A stretch of 9,992 nucleotides of DNA. It comes from JAEUMW01 sp039807745. Its GTDB lineage: Bacteria > Pseudomonadota > Gammaproteobacteria > Burkholderiales > JAEUMW01. Location: positions 1-9,992 of the forward strand of contig JBDHRV010000131.1 of NCBI GenBank assembly GCA_039807745.1, read 5' to 3'. Made by a program: the position numbers and the translations under genes. This document shows, one piece after another, positions 1 through 7,691 of this stretch (position 1 is its first letter; each line of letters begins with the position of its first letter). Under the pieces are notes generated by a model that made no database searches, was not told the DNA's origin, and saw only the letters and a program-made list of their open reading frames with translations.

Positions 1-1160
1 GTGAACTCGCCCGTGGAGAGGTTGCGCGGGATGAGCGCGAACTGCGCGCCGGTCGCCTTGCCGACCCACAGCACGCGCCCCCTGAACGATTTCGAGAATG
101 CGTCGACCGTCACGTCGACCGGATGACCGGGACCCACGCCCTCGAGCTTCGTCTCCTCCAGGTGTGCGGTCACGTAGAGGTTCTCGGTGTCGTACAGGCT
201 GAAGATCGGCACGCCGGGGGTGCCAAAGTCGCCGCGGAACTTGAAGCGCTTGGCGACGACACCGTCGAAGGGTGCCACGACATCGGTATAGGCGAGCTGC
301 GTCTCTTGCAGCGCGAGCTCCGCGCGCGCGGCTTCGATGCGCTCGGCCGACGCTTCCACCCTGCGCCGCGTCTCGGCGATCTCGAGCGGACCCTGGCGTG
401 CGATCGCGAGCTGCGCCTGAGCCTCGCGCCCGCGCTGCTCCGCTGCCAGGGCGAGCGCTTCGGCAGACTTCACGCGGGCGAGGTCGCTCTTCGCCTGGGC
501 CAGCCGTGTGTTCGCCTGCGCGTGCTGCGCGGTCGCGTTGGCGAGCGAGGTCTGCTTCGCATCGCGCTCCTCGGGTGCCACCGCGCGGTCCTCCACCAGC
601 GCGTTCCAGCGCTCGGCGGTCACCCGCGCGAAGTCGAGATTTGCCTGCGACGCCTTGAGTCCCTGCTCCGCGAGCCGCACGTCGTGCTCGAACGTCGCGC
701 GTGCCTGGACGAGATTGTGGGCGGCCGACTTGCTCTCGTTCTGCGCCACCGCGAGCTGATGCTCGGCCGCGGCGATCTGCTGCGGCATTTGCGCCTCCAG
801 CCGCTCCAGCGCGGCGACGGCGGTCGCGTGGTCGGCCTCGGCGACCTTCAGCGCGGCTTGCGCCTGGGCGACTCTGCGCTGATAGGGCAGCGGGTCGATG
901 CGCGCCAGCAACTGCCCGCGGGTGATCGGCTGGCTGTCCTCCACGAGCATCTCGGCGATCTGGCCTTCGACGCGCGGCGCGAGTTCGACCATGTCGGACT
1001 CGATGAACGCATCGTCGGTGATGGAGTGAGTGAGGCGGTAGCCGATCCACCAGACGAGCAGCACGAGGAGCAGCAACCCGAGCAGCCCAGCGGCAACGAC
1101 CGTGCGCCGCGAGCGCAGCCACGCGTGCCCCGGCTGTTGCGTGTCACCCGAGTCTGCCAC
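1..1160 (-). CDS. EmrA/HlyD-type membrane fusion protein (3' end outside window)
   Basis: Periplasmic adaptor of a drug or solute efflux pump, linking an inner-membrane transporter to an outer-membrane channel. The visible 386 codons start at GTG 1160-1158, preceded by AAGGGAG at a good distance; no in-frame ATG is nearby. The product has a short cytoplasmic tail, one membrane segment (about residues 20-43), and a first lipoyl/barrel strand beginning ITDDAFIESD with APRVEGQIAEMLV. A long Ala/Gln/Glu-rich coiled-coil hairpin follows (about 95-290), then the second lipoyl half (LAYTDVVAPFDGVVAKR, 289-305) and a beta-barrel (about 316-375). It ends at the window edge in GAQFALIPRNLSTGEF, which matches the block EmrA-type proteins carry just before their C-terminus, so only a few tens of residues should be missing. 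It is unlike the PrtE-type adaptor in this window. Its transporter partner (EmrB-type MFS or ABC) is expected beyond position 1 but is not visible. Family assignment is firm; substrate is unknown. Confidence 0.93.
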   Translation of the reverse strand, partial: MADSGDTQQPGHAWLRSRRTVVAAGLLGLLLLVLLVWWIGYRLTHSITDDAFIESDMVELAPRVEGQIAEMLVEDSQPITRGQLLARIDPLPYQRRVAQAQAALKVAEADHATAVAALERLEAQMPQQIAAAEHQLAVAQNESKSAAHNLVQARATFEHDVRLAEQGLKASQANLDFARVTAERWNALVEDRAVAPEERDAKQTSLANATAQHAQANTRLAQAKSDLARVKSAEALALAAEQRGREAQAQLAIARQGPLEIAETRRRVEASAERIEAARAELALQETQLAYTDVVAPFDGVVAKRFKFRGDFGTPGVPIFSLYDTENLYVTAHLEETKLEGVGPGHPVDVTVDAFSKSFRGRVLWVGKATGAQFALIPRNLSTGEF

Positions 1161-1203
1161 CGAGATCTCCCTTCTACTGCCCCGTGGCGCGGGGCGAAGC
1201 GAG

Positions 1204-1224
1204 GGGAATTAGACACGAATTCCC
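1204..1224. promoter_or_regulatory. Candidate operator upstream of the EmrA-like gene
   Basis: Perfect inverted repeat GGGAATT-N7-AATTCCC, 44-64 bases upstream of the GTG start at 1160. It is an AT-containing palindrome in a very GC-rich surround, and its position fits the binding site of a dimeric regulator. EmrA-type efflux genes are commonly controlled by TetR or MarR family repressors, but no regulator gene is in the window, so the link is inference. Low stem GC and the lack of a T-tract argue against a terminator. Confidence 0.4.
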
Positions 1225-1370
1225 GTACCGTTGCAGCCTCGGGGGCGTGCGAAGCACAACGGCTTGAGTGGCGCCGCGATCGCTCGACCGGGGAGCAGGT
1301 TCGCCCGCGCCGGACGCCGCAGGGTAGCGCACGGTGCGCTGCTGCTCGGTTTCGGTCGGTCGATCCCGCG

Positions 1371-1394
1371 GGAAGGGGGTGCTTGCCCCCTTCC
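1371..1394. terminator. Strong GC hairpin, possible terminator or extragenic palindrome
   Basis: Perfect 9-bp arms GGAAGGGGG and CCCCCTTCC with a 6-base loop. It lies about 270 bases downstream of the RTX stop codon and just past the last stop (1408) of the frameshifted remnant. That is where transcription of the T1SS operon should end before the EmrA-like gene. No run of T follows on either strand, so it is not a classical intrinsic terminator. A Rho-dependent end with a protective hairpin, or a dispersed REP-like element, is equally possible. Confidence 0.45.
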
Positions 1395-1407
1395 ACCCCG
1401 ACACCGG

Positions 1408-1662
1408 CTACGAGCACGGTCCGTCGCTGATGTTCCAGCTGTCTCCGGCGCCCAGGCCGCCGAGCTGATCGTCGAGCATGCGGCGCGCCTCGTCGTGGCT
1501 CGGCTGCCGCCCAGTGCGAGATAGAGGGCCTGGATCGCGCCATGTACCTCGTGCGCGCTGGTCGAGGGATGCCAGACGTATGTCGGCGGCGCGGCCGCCG
1601 CCGGCAGCCAGACCCTGCAAACAGGCGGGGCTCATACCACATCTGCTCCGCGCCGAAAGGCG
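1408..1662 (-). pseudogene. Frameshifted coding remnant behind the RTX gene
   Basis: No intact gene, but three consecutive segments in three different minus-strand frames read like real protein and have strong G/C third positions. Segment one follows the RTX stop by a -1 shift and reads APFGAEQMWYEPRLFAG (about 1663-1610). Segment two contains VHGAIQALYLALGG (frame with codons ending near 1506). Segment three is in the RTX frame and reads QPSHDEARRMLDDQLGG, ending with a TAG at 1410-1408. By hand count G/C at third positions is about 82% in segment two against about 57% for the RTX frame over the same bases, and about 91% in segment three. The simplest reading is one former coding stretch broken by two or three indels, either by decay or by sequencing error; it may have been continuous with the C-terminus of the RTX protein. 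I do not recognise the family. The 75-residue open frame 1635-1408 alone would mix non-coding and coding-like parts. Confidence 0.4.
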
Positions 1663-4524
1663 CTACAACATGTAGCTCTCGCTGTGCTTGGCGAGCAGGT
1701 CCGCATGCTCCTGCCAGATCGGGTGATCGATGCCAGCCAGCTTCCCCGACAGGAAGTCGCTGATAACGATTTCGCCGTTCAGCAGCACGTCGTTGCCGGC
1801 ACCGCCGATCAGCACGTCTTCGCCGTCGCCGCCATCGAGCACGTCGTCGCCGGCCGCACCGAGTAACACGTCGTCGCCATCGCCGCCGGTCATCACGTCG
1901 TTGCCGGCGCCACCGAGCAGCACGTCGTTGCCGGCGCCGCCATTCGCATTGAAGGCGAATCCGCTGAGTAGCGCCGACGCGTCGATCACGTCGTCGCCTG
2001 CGAGGCCGTTGATGACGAGTCGGTCGAGATTCCCCTCGAAGTTCGAAATGACCACCTGCGAGGCCAGGCCGTCGACCACGAGGTTGCCGTTCACCAGCGA
2101 GATGGTGACCGCATCGTCGCCGTTGGTGGCCTGCAGCGTGATGGTGTCGGCCGCGCCGTCGCCGGCGTTTCCGCCGAGCGCGCCCGCGAGGTCGATGTTG
2201 ACGCGATCGAGATCGGTGCCGCTCATGTCGTTCACGACGATGTTGTCGGCGCCGCCCAGCGCATTGAAGTCGAACGACTCGACGTCGTTCGTATCCATCG
2301 TCACGTTGGCCACGTTGCGGAAGAAAATCGCGCGTCCGCCGTTGGCCGAGATGTCGATGTTCTCGGCCACGTTGGCGCCGTTGAACAACATCGCGTCGGT
2401 GCCGGCCTGGCCTTCTATCGTGTCGTTGTCGTCGCCCGGGTTCCAGACGAAGATGTCGTTGCCGGCGCCCATGAGCGCCACATCGTCGCCGTCGCCACCG
2501 TTCATGAGATCGTTGCCCTCGCTGCCGCGGAAGACGTCGTTGCCCAGCCCGCCGTTCATCGTGAGCTGGATGCCGTCGGCTTCGAGGCTCGTGGCGTCGA
2601 TGACATCGTCCCCGCCCAGCCCATTGAGCGTCAGGCGGTCGTTCGCAGCCTCCGGGAAGAACGCGTTCACTTCAGCCTGCAGACCGAACACCTTCACTCC
2701 GCCGGCATCGCCGGTGACGCCGAAGGTGTCCGCGCCCTGCGTCGCGTTCACGGTGATGGTGTCCGCCGCGCCGTCGCCGCCACCGTTGGGACCTCTCAGG
2801 TCGAGGTCGATCCGGGTCACGTCGGTGCCGCTCATGTCGCCGACGACGATGTTGTCGGCGCCGCCGAGCGCGCGGAAGTCGATGCGCTCGACATCGTTCA
2901 GGTCCATGGTGACGTTCGCGACGTTGCGCAGGAAGAGCGCGCGTCCGCCGTTGGCCACGATGTCGATGTTCTCGGCGCCATTGGCGCCGAAGAACAGCAT
3001 GGTGTCGGTGCCGTCCTGGCCCTCGACCGTGTCGTTGCCGTCGCCGGGGTTCCATTGGAAGACGTCGTCACCGGCGCCCATCAAAGCGACATCGTTGCCG
3101 TTGTCGCCGAAGACGAAATCGTTGCCGGCGCCGCCCAGCACCACGTCGGCGCCCTGGCTGCCGAGGATCGTGTCGTCGCCGGCGCCGCCGTCGATCGTGA
3201 GCTTGATGACGCCCGCGGGCAGGGTCGTGGCGGTGATCGCGTCGTTGCCGCCGAGCGCGTTGATCACGAGGCTGTCGTTCGCGCCTTCCGAGTGGGTGAT
3301 GTTGACCCGGGCGGAAAGCCCGAGGACGGAGACCGAGGATCCGGCGCCAACGACATCGACAAGGTCATTGCCGTTGGTGTCGTTCGCGATTACGACGTCA
3401 GCCTGACCGTCACCGGCGTTGCCGCCGAGCGTGCCGGCCAGATCGATGTCGACCTCGACCACGTCGGTGCCCGACAGGTCGTTGACGACGATCGTGTCGG
3501 TCCCGCCGAGCGCGTTCAGGTCGATCTTCTCGATGTCGTTCAGGTCCATGACGATGTTGGCGACGTTGCGCGTGAAGCGCACGCGCTCGCCGTTGGCGGA
3601 GGCTTCGAAGATCTCATTCGCCGCGCTGCCGTTGAACAGCATGGTGTCGGTGCCGTCCTGACCTTCGACGACGTCGCTGCCGTCGCCCGGATCCCACTGA
3701 AAGACGTCGTTGCCCGCGCCAAGAATGCCGACGTCGTTGCCTTGCTGGCCGTCGATGAAGTCGTCGCCGTCGCCGCCGAACAGCGTGTCGATGCCGTTGC
3801 TGCCGAGAATCGTGTCGTTGCCACCGCCGCCGTCGACGGTGACCTTGACCAGGGCCGCGAGGTTGCCGGTGGCGCTGAACGAGTCGTTTCCGCCACCCAT
3901 GTTGAGCACCAGGTTCTCGGTCGTGCCCATGTCGATCGAGAACGGCGCGGGGTCGACCCGGTCGAAGCGCGCCCGCGTGCCGTTGGCGGTCAGGGTGAAC
4001 ACCTCGGCGCCGCCGCCGCCGTTGACCTCCGTCGTGTCGGTGTTGGCGCCGCCCTCGTTCAGGTCGGTGTCGTCGCCGGGACGCCAGATCATGCGGTCGT
4101 CGCCGGATTCGCCGAACACCTGGTCGTCGGCGTCGCCGCCGGTCAGCGTGTCGTTCTCGGTGCCGCCGAAGAGCTGATCGACGCCGCCCTTGCCGAGGAT
4201 GGTGTCGTTGCCAGCCTGTCCGAACAGCATGTCGCTGCCCGAGCCGCCGGTGATGGTGTCGTTGCCGCTACCGCCGAAGATGTTGGCGCGCGGCAGGGCG
4301 CCGTTCGTCTCATCCAGGGCCAGCGTGTCGTTGCCGCCCTGACCGAACATCTGGATCAGCGCCGTGTTGGCGACGGTCGGTGTGCCCCCGACGACGTTGA
4401 CGGCCCCGCCGTTGACGAGAAGCTGGCCGGCCGCGTTGCGGCTGACGACGATGTTGTTGCCGAGATTGTCGCCGAACACGGTCAGCGTACCCGACTGGGC
4501 GGAGAAGGAAGCGAAAACGGCCAT
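1663..4524 (-). CDS. RTX calcium-binding repeat protein, probable T1SS substrate
   Basis: Large acidic secreted protein of 953 residues made of calcium-binding beta-roll blocks; likely exported in one step to the cell surface or medium, where calcium folds it. There is no N-terminal signal peptide, as expected for type I export. GGxGxDxhx nonapeptides (for example GGSGNDTIT, GGDGDDVLL, GGAGNDVLL) cluster at about residues 60-145, 230-275, 443-490, 656-690 and 860-915. Between them lie ~205-residue repeats starting at W(D/N)PGD and containing EGQxGTDxMLF, ANGxRxxF, RNVANxxMD and ALGGxDxIVV. No enzyme, adhesin or toxin domain is visible, so a structural, surface or biofilm role is inference. 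The C-terminus is unusual: after VISDFLSGKLAGIDHP it ends in ESYML, a negative residue followed by hydrophobic ones, as in T1SS signals. Start ATG 4524 has AGGAG nine bases upstream, 48 bp after the adaptor stop, so it is probably co-transcribed. Similar repeat proteins, annotated simply as calcium-binding proteins, are known in proteobacteria. Confidence 0.93.
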   Translation of the reverse strand: MAVFASFSAQSGTLTVFGDNLGNNIVVSRNAAGQLLVNGGAVNVVGGTPTVANTALIQMFGQGGNDTLALDETNGALPRANIFGGSGNDTITGGSGSDMLFGQAGNDTILGKGGVDQLFGGTENDTLTGGDADDQVFGESGDDRMIWRPGDDTDLNEGGANTDTTEVNGGGGAEVFTLTANGTRARFDRVDPAPFSIDMGTTENLVLNMGGGNDSFSATGNLAALVKVTVDGGGGNDTILGSNGIDTLFGGDGDDFIDGQQGNDVGILGAGNDVFQWDPGDGSDVVEGQDGTDTMLFNGSAANEIFEASANGERVRFTRNVANIVMDLNDIEKIDLNALGGTDTIVVNDLSGTDVVEVDIDLAGTLGGNAGDGQADVVIANDTNGNDLVDVVGAGSSVSVLGLSARVNITHSEGANDSLVINALGGNDAITATTLPAGVIKLTIDGGAGDDTILGSQGADVVLGGAGNDFVFGDNGNDVALMGAGDDVFQWNPGDGNDTVEGQDGTDTMLFFGANGAENIDIVANGGRALFLRNVANVTMDLNDVERIDFRALGGADNIVVGDMSGTDVTRIDLDLRGPNGGGDGAADTITVNATQGADTFGVTGDAGGVKVFGLQAEVNAFFPEAANDRLTLNGLGGDDVIDATSLEADGIQLTMNGGLGNDVFRGSEGNDLMNGGDGDDVALMGAGNDIFVWNPGDDNDTIEGQAGTDAMLFNGANVAENIDISANGGRAIFFRNVANVTMDTNDVESFDFNALGGADNIVVNDMSGTDLDRVNIDLAGALGGNAGDGAADTITLQATNGDDAVTISLVNGNLVVDGLASQVVISNFEGNLDRLVINGLAGDDVIDASALLSGFAFNANGGAGNDVLLGGAGNDVMTGGDGDDVLLGAAGDDVLDGGDGEDVLIGGAGNDVLLNGEIVISDFLSGKLAGIDHPIWQEHADLLAKHSESYML
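1849..3714 (-). repeat. Three tandem ~205-residue repeats within the RTX gene
   Basis: Protein residues 271-484, 485-687 and 688 to about 892 are successive copies, with starts 214 and 203 residues apart, each opening with G(N/D)DxFxWxPGD. A shorter related unit begins at residue 141 (GDDRMIWRPGD). Similarity is also high in DNA: 2331-2412 and 2940-3021, exactly 609 bases apart, differ at about 11 of 82 positions by hand count. The array could therefore change copy number by recombination. Confidence 0.85.
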
Positions 4525-4572
4525 GTCTGATTGCTCCTATCGAAACGATGTTGCTGACTTACAAAGTGTCGC

Positions 4573-5913
4573 TCACGGCTCGCGCATGCCGCGCCGGGCG
4601 AACACGGTGAGCGGCCTGGCGAGGTACTGCACCAGGGTCCGTTCCGGCGTCGCGACGTAGACCTCGGCAAGCATGCCCGCCTGCAGCCTGACGTCGCGAT
4701 GACGAGCGAGGCTCGAAGCATCGACCTCCACGGTCGCGACGAACCATGATTCCGCGGTCTCGGGTCGCGTCACGCGATCGGGCGAGACGAACACCACCGT
4801 TCCAGGCAGGCGCGGCGCGGTGTTCGGATCGAGCGCGGTCAGCCAGACCTCGGCCACGGAGTCCCGGCGCACGTAGTCGATGTCCTCGGGAGGGATGCGC
4901 GCCTCCACTACGAGCTTCTCGCGGGAGGGGACGACGTCGAGGATGGGGTCGCGCGGGCCGATCACGTCGCCCACCGCCGACACGCGCATCGACATCACTT
5001 CGCCGTCGGCCGGCGAACGCACGATCTGGCGTTCCACCTGATCCCGCGACGGACGCAGGCGTTCCTCCAGCTCGCGCACTTTGGTGGACGCTTCCTTGAA
5101 CTCGTCGGCGGCCTGGCTCTGATACTGGTTGCGGGCCTGCGCGATGCGCGCCTCCAGTTCGCCGACGCGTTGGCGCGCGAGCGCGAGCTCGCTGCGATAT
5201 TCGCCGACGCGGCCGCGGTAATCCGCGGCGGCCCGCTTCACCATGAGCAGGCGCGTCTGGTGGATGAAACCCTGCCGCGCCAGCCGGTCGTTCACCTCCA
5301 GTTCCTCGACCGCGAACGTTGCCGAGCTTTCCGCCGCCGCGATCTGCGTCCCGAGCGCCGCGACCTGCGCTTGCGCATCCCGAATCTGGGACCGGAGCGC
5401 GGAGAGGAGTTCGTCGAGCGAGCGCCGTCGAGCGGCGAACAGTCCCCGCTCCCGTGCCAGGTGCTCGTTCGCCTTTGCGCTCCCCGTGAGCTCGGGCGGC
5501 ACCGCGAAGCCGGGTTCGAGCGCGGTCTCCGCCGCGGCGCGCGCCAGGCGGATCTGCTCGGCCCGCAACTGATCCTGCAGCAGGCTGAGCTCGGCGTCGC
5601 TGCGCACGTCGCCGACCACGACGAGCGCTTCGCCGGCGCGCACTTTCTGCCCGTCGCGCACCAGGATCTCGCGCACGATGCCGCCCTCTCGATGCTGTAC
5701 CGTCTTGCGATTGAGCTCCGCTTTCAACTGCCCCGGCGCCACCACGGCGCCCGCCAGAGGCGCGGTCGCCGCCCATACGCCGCAGAGCGTGACGACGACC
5801 GCGAGCGGGACGACCGCCCGCAGAATCTGGCGCCGCAACTCCGCGCGCGCGACGTCATCGGCGTCGTTCTGCATCAGCAGCGCGGCGAACGAGGGAGCGT
5901 TCGAGGCTTTCAT
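4573..5913 (-). CDS. T1SS membrane fusion protein (HlyD/PrtE family)
   Basis: Periplasmic adaptor of the type I secretion system, bridging the ABC exporter to a TolC-type channel. 446 residues, a normal length for PrtE/HlyD proteins. Order: cytoplasmic N-terminus (1-30), one membrane segment (about 31-52), first lipoyl strand TVQHREGGIVREILVRDGQ (71-89), coiled-coil hairpin (about 105-295), second lipoyl half IVRSPADGEVMSM (297-309), beta-barrel, and the conserved HlyD end RLQAGMLAEVYV (409-420) with ERTLVQYLARPL (424-435), which closely follows the family consensus. ATG 5913 overlaps the stop of the ABC gene (ATGA, 5913-5910), so the two are translationally coupled. The RTX substrate gene follows 48 bp downstream. 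The outer-membrane component is absent from the window. Confidence 0.95.
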   Translation of the reverse strand: MKASNAPSFAALLMQNDADDVARAELRRQILRAVVPLAVVVTLCGVWAATAPLAGAVVAPGQLKAELNRKTVQHREGGIVREILVRDGQKVRAGEALVVVGDVRSDAELSLLQDQLRAEQIRLARAAAETALEPGFAVPPELTGSAKANEHLARERGLFAARRRSLDELLSALRSQIRDAQAQVAALGTQIAAAESSATFAVEELEVNDRLARQGFIHQTRLLMVKRAAADYRGRVGEYRSELALARQRVGELEARIAQARNQYQSQAADEFKEASTKVRELEERLRPSRDQVERQIVRSPADGEVMSMRVSAVGDVIGPRDPILDVVPSREKLVVEARIPPEDIDYVRRDSVAEVWLTALDPNTAPRLPGTVVFVSPDRVTRPETAESWFVATVEVDASSLARHRDVRLQAGMLAEVYVATPERTLVQYLARPLTVFARRGMREP

Positions 5914-7619
5914 GCCGATGCCTCCGCGGCCTCGGCCGGCTGGACGACGGCGAGCCGGTTCGCCTGCCCGACAGCGCGCAGGTGCGGCAGTATCGATGCG
6001 GTCGGACCGAAGGCTTCGAGCGCACCGTCCTTCAGGACCGCGAGCTTGTCGAGGCGCGCCATGATCGCCGGCCGGTGTCCGACCAGGACGACCGTTACGC
6101 GGCGTGCCTGGAGCTCCTTGAGCGCGGCCGCCAGCGCAGCCTCGCCTTCGGCATCGAGGTTTGCGTTCGGCTCGTCGAGCACCACCAGCCGCGGGTCGCC
6201 GTGCAGCGCGCGCGCCAGGGCGATGCGCTGGCGCTGGCCGCCCGACAACACGGCTCCGGCCTCGCCGATCTGCGTGTCATAGCCCTCCGGCAGGCGCAGA
6301 ATCATTTCGTGCGCGTGGGCGAGCCGCGCGGCCTGCACCACGGCCTGCGCATCGACCGGCCCGAGCCGCGCGATGTTCTCGGCGACCGTCCCGGCGAAGA
6401 GCTCCACGTCCTGCGGCAGATAGCCGACGTGTTGTCCGAGTCGATCGCGGTCCCACTGCGCGATGTCGGCACCGTCGAGGCGTACCTCGCCGGCCTGCGG
6501 CTTCCATATGCCGAGGATGAGGCGGATCAGGGTGGTCTTGCCCGAGGCGCTCGGTCCGACGATTCCCAGGCTCTCGCCCGCCTCGAGCGAGAAGCCCACG
6601 CTCTTGACGAGCAGCGGCCGTGCGGGGGCGATGCGAAAGGCGACGCGTTCCACCTCCAGCCGGCCGATCGGCGCCGGGAGCGTGAGCGCATCTCGCACCG
6701 GTTGCGCGGCAGGCCGCTCGCTCAGGCGCCGCCACGCGCCGCGTGCCTCCACCTGCCCTTTCCAGCCGCCGATCAAGTGCTCCACCGGCTGCAGCGCGCG
6801 CCCGAGCAGGATCGTGGCCGCCACCATGATTCCCGGCGAAGCGTGCGCATTGATCACGAGCCACGCGCCCAAGGCCAGTATCGCCACCTGCAGCGCCTGG
6901 CGCATGACGCGCGCGATGGCGGCAAGCGCGAACGAAGCGGTGCCGAGGTGCGCCTGGGCGTCGAGCAGTTCCTCGTGACGCGCCTGCCAGCCCGCGACCG
7001 CGGCTCGCGTCATGCCCATGCCGATGATCGCTTCGGCATTTCGAGTGAGCGTCCCCGCGAGGTGCATGGTGGCGCGGGAAGCGCGCAGCGCCCGCTCGGT
7101 CCTGCCGCGCGTGAGTCTTTCGGTCAGCACGGCGAGCCCCGCGAGCAGGCAGGCGCCGATCGCGGCCATCGCGCCGAGCATCGGGTGCATGAGGTAGATG
7201 ACGATCAGGTAGATGGGCAGCCAGGGGGCGTCCAATAACGCCTGGGTGCCGCTGCCGGTCAGGCAGGCGCGCAACTGCGAGATGTCGCGCAGCGCGTCGG
7301 TGTCCGCGCGCTCGCCGGGACCGGCCGCCTGCCGCAGCGCGCTCGCGAGGGCCACCGGCGACAAGCGCCGATCGAGCGCGCGTCCGGCCCACGCGAGCGC
7401 CCGCGAGCGTGCCGTGTCCATGCAGTAGGCGAACGCGAGTGCCAGCGCCGTGAATGCGGTCAGCATCGCGAGCGTTTCCACGCTGCGGCTCGCGAACACG
7501 CGGTCGAACACCTGCAACATGTAGATCGACGGCACCAGCAACGCGAGATTCAGCAACAGACTCGCCGCGCCCGCGACCAACACGAAGGGTCTCAGCCGAC
7601 TCGTAAGCAGCCAGTTCAT
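5910..7619 (-). CDS. T1SS ABC transporter, permease-ATPase fusion (PrtD family)
   Basis: Inner-membrane ATP-driven exporter that recognises the C-terminal signal of the RTX protein. 569 residues, typical of PrtD/AprD. The N-terminal ~300 residues form the membrane domain (segments near 10-34, 47-67, 131-150, 152-166, 231-257 and 262-280); SIYMLQVFDRVFASRSVETL (31-50) is the PrtD-type signature. There is no C39 peptidase or C39-like domain in front, so this is not a bacteriocin or HlyB-type exporter. The ATPase domain is intact: Walker A GPSASGKT (355-362), Q-loop LPQDVELFAG (Q403), signature LSGGQRQR (458-465), Walker B VVLDEP with E483, H-loop GHR (H515). Start ATG 7619 has GGGAGGT five bases upstream. 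It is the first gene of the T1SS trio and lies 72 bp behind the globin stop. Confidence 0.96.
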   Translation of the reverse strand: MNWLLTSRLRPFVLVAGAASLLLNLALLVPSIYMLQVFDRVFASRSVETLAMLTAFTALALAFAYCMDTARSRALAWAGRALDRRLSPVALASALRQAAGPGERADTDALRDISQLRACLTGSGTQALLDAPWLPIYLIVIYLMHPMLGAMAAIGACLLAGLAVLTERLTRGRTERALRASRATMHLAGTLTRNAEAIIGMGMTRAAVAGWQARHEELLDAQAHLGTASFALAAIARVMRQALQVAILALGAWLVINAHASPGIMVAATILLGRALQPVEHLIGGWKGQVEARGAWRRLSERPAAQPVRDALTLPAPIGRLEVERVAFRIAPARPLLVKSVGFSLEAGESLGIVGPSASGKTTLIRLILGIWKPQAGEVRLDGADIAQWDRDRLGQHVGYLPQDVELFAGTVAENIARLGPVDAQAVVQAARLAHAHEMILRLPEGYDTQIGEAGAVLSGGQRQRIALARALHGDPRLVVLDEPNANLDAEGEAALAAALKELQARRVTVVLVGHRPAIMARLDKLAVLKDGALEAFGPTASILPHLRAVGQANRLAVVQPAEAAEASA

Positions 7620-7642
7620 GCGCGACCTCCCTCGCTATTCGT

Positions 7643-7666
7643 CAAACCGCCCGGCACCAAACCGCC
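7643..7666. repeat. Short direct repeat CAAACCGCC x2 between globin and ABC gene
   Basis: The 9-mer CAAACCGCC occurs at 7643-7651 and 7658-7666, 15 bases apart, in the 72-bp gap upstream of the ABC transporter gene. No clear promoter or terminator is visible in the gap. It might be a regulator half-site pair controlling the T1SS genes separately from the globin, or chance. Confidence 0.25.
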
Positions 7667-7691
7667 TCGCCTCGTCGGCGGGCGGGATGGC

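Larger units (their letters stand above)
1161..1407. other. Non-coding upstream region of the EmrA-like gene, rich in inverted repeats
   Basis: No convincing gene is seen here; open frames on both strands are Arg/Pro/Ala-rich and lack a plausible start site. The stretch holds, in minus-strand order, a 9-bp-arm hairpin (1371-1394), a small palindrome with arms AGCGCA/TGCGCT (1326-1340), a 7-bp-arm perfect inverted repeat (1204-1224) and a 6-bp-arm GC hairpin GCCCCG/CGGGGC (1179-1195) just ahead of the ribosome-binding site of the adaptor gene. It probably contains the end of the RTX transcription unit and the promoter of the adaptor gene. I could not find a consensus -35/-10 pair. Confidence 0.5.

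Noticed and set aside
123..1642. Plus-strand frame 123-1430 and minus-strand frame 848-1642
   Set aside because: The first is antisense to the EmrA-like gene. The second is another frame across its 5' end and upstream DNA with Arg/Ser-rich content. Only its first ~15 residues look coding, and they are covered by the frameshifted remnant.
1650..1663. GCGCC-N4-GGCGC hairpin at the RTX stop codon as terminator
   Set aside because: The stem is only 5 bp, overlaps the stop codon and has no T-tract; it is too weak to call.
1849..3714. Regular repeats considered as a CRISPR array or non-coding satellite
   Set aside because: The period is about 609-642 bases, the repeats stay in one reading frame and encode matching RTX modules; there are no short repeat-spacer units.
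1730..4530. Two long plus-strand open frames (1730-3406 and 3055-4530) opposite the RTX gene
   Set aside because: They are antisense by-products of the repetitive GGxGxD codons: low-complexity Ser/Pro or Val/Ala/Asp products that mirror the repeat period, without ribosome-binding sites or recognisable domains.
5170..7238. Long plus-strand frames opposite the T1SS adaptor and ABC genes
   Set aside because: The opposite strand carries complete, motif-confirmed ABC and HlyD proteins; the plus-strand products are Arg/Ala-rich shadows typical of GC-rich DNA.
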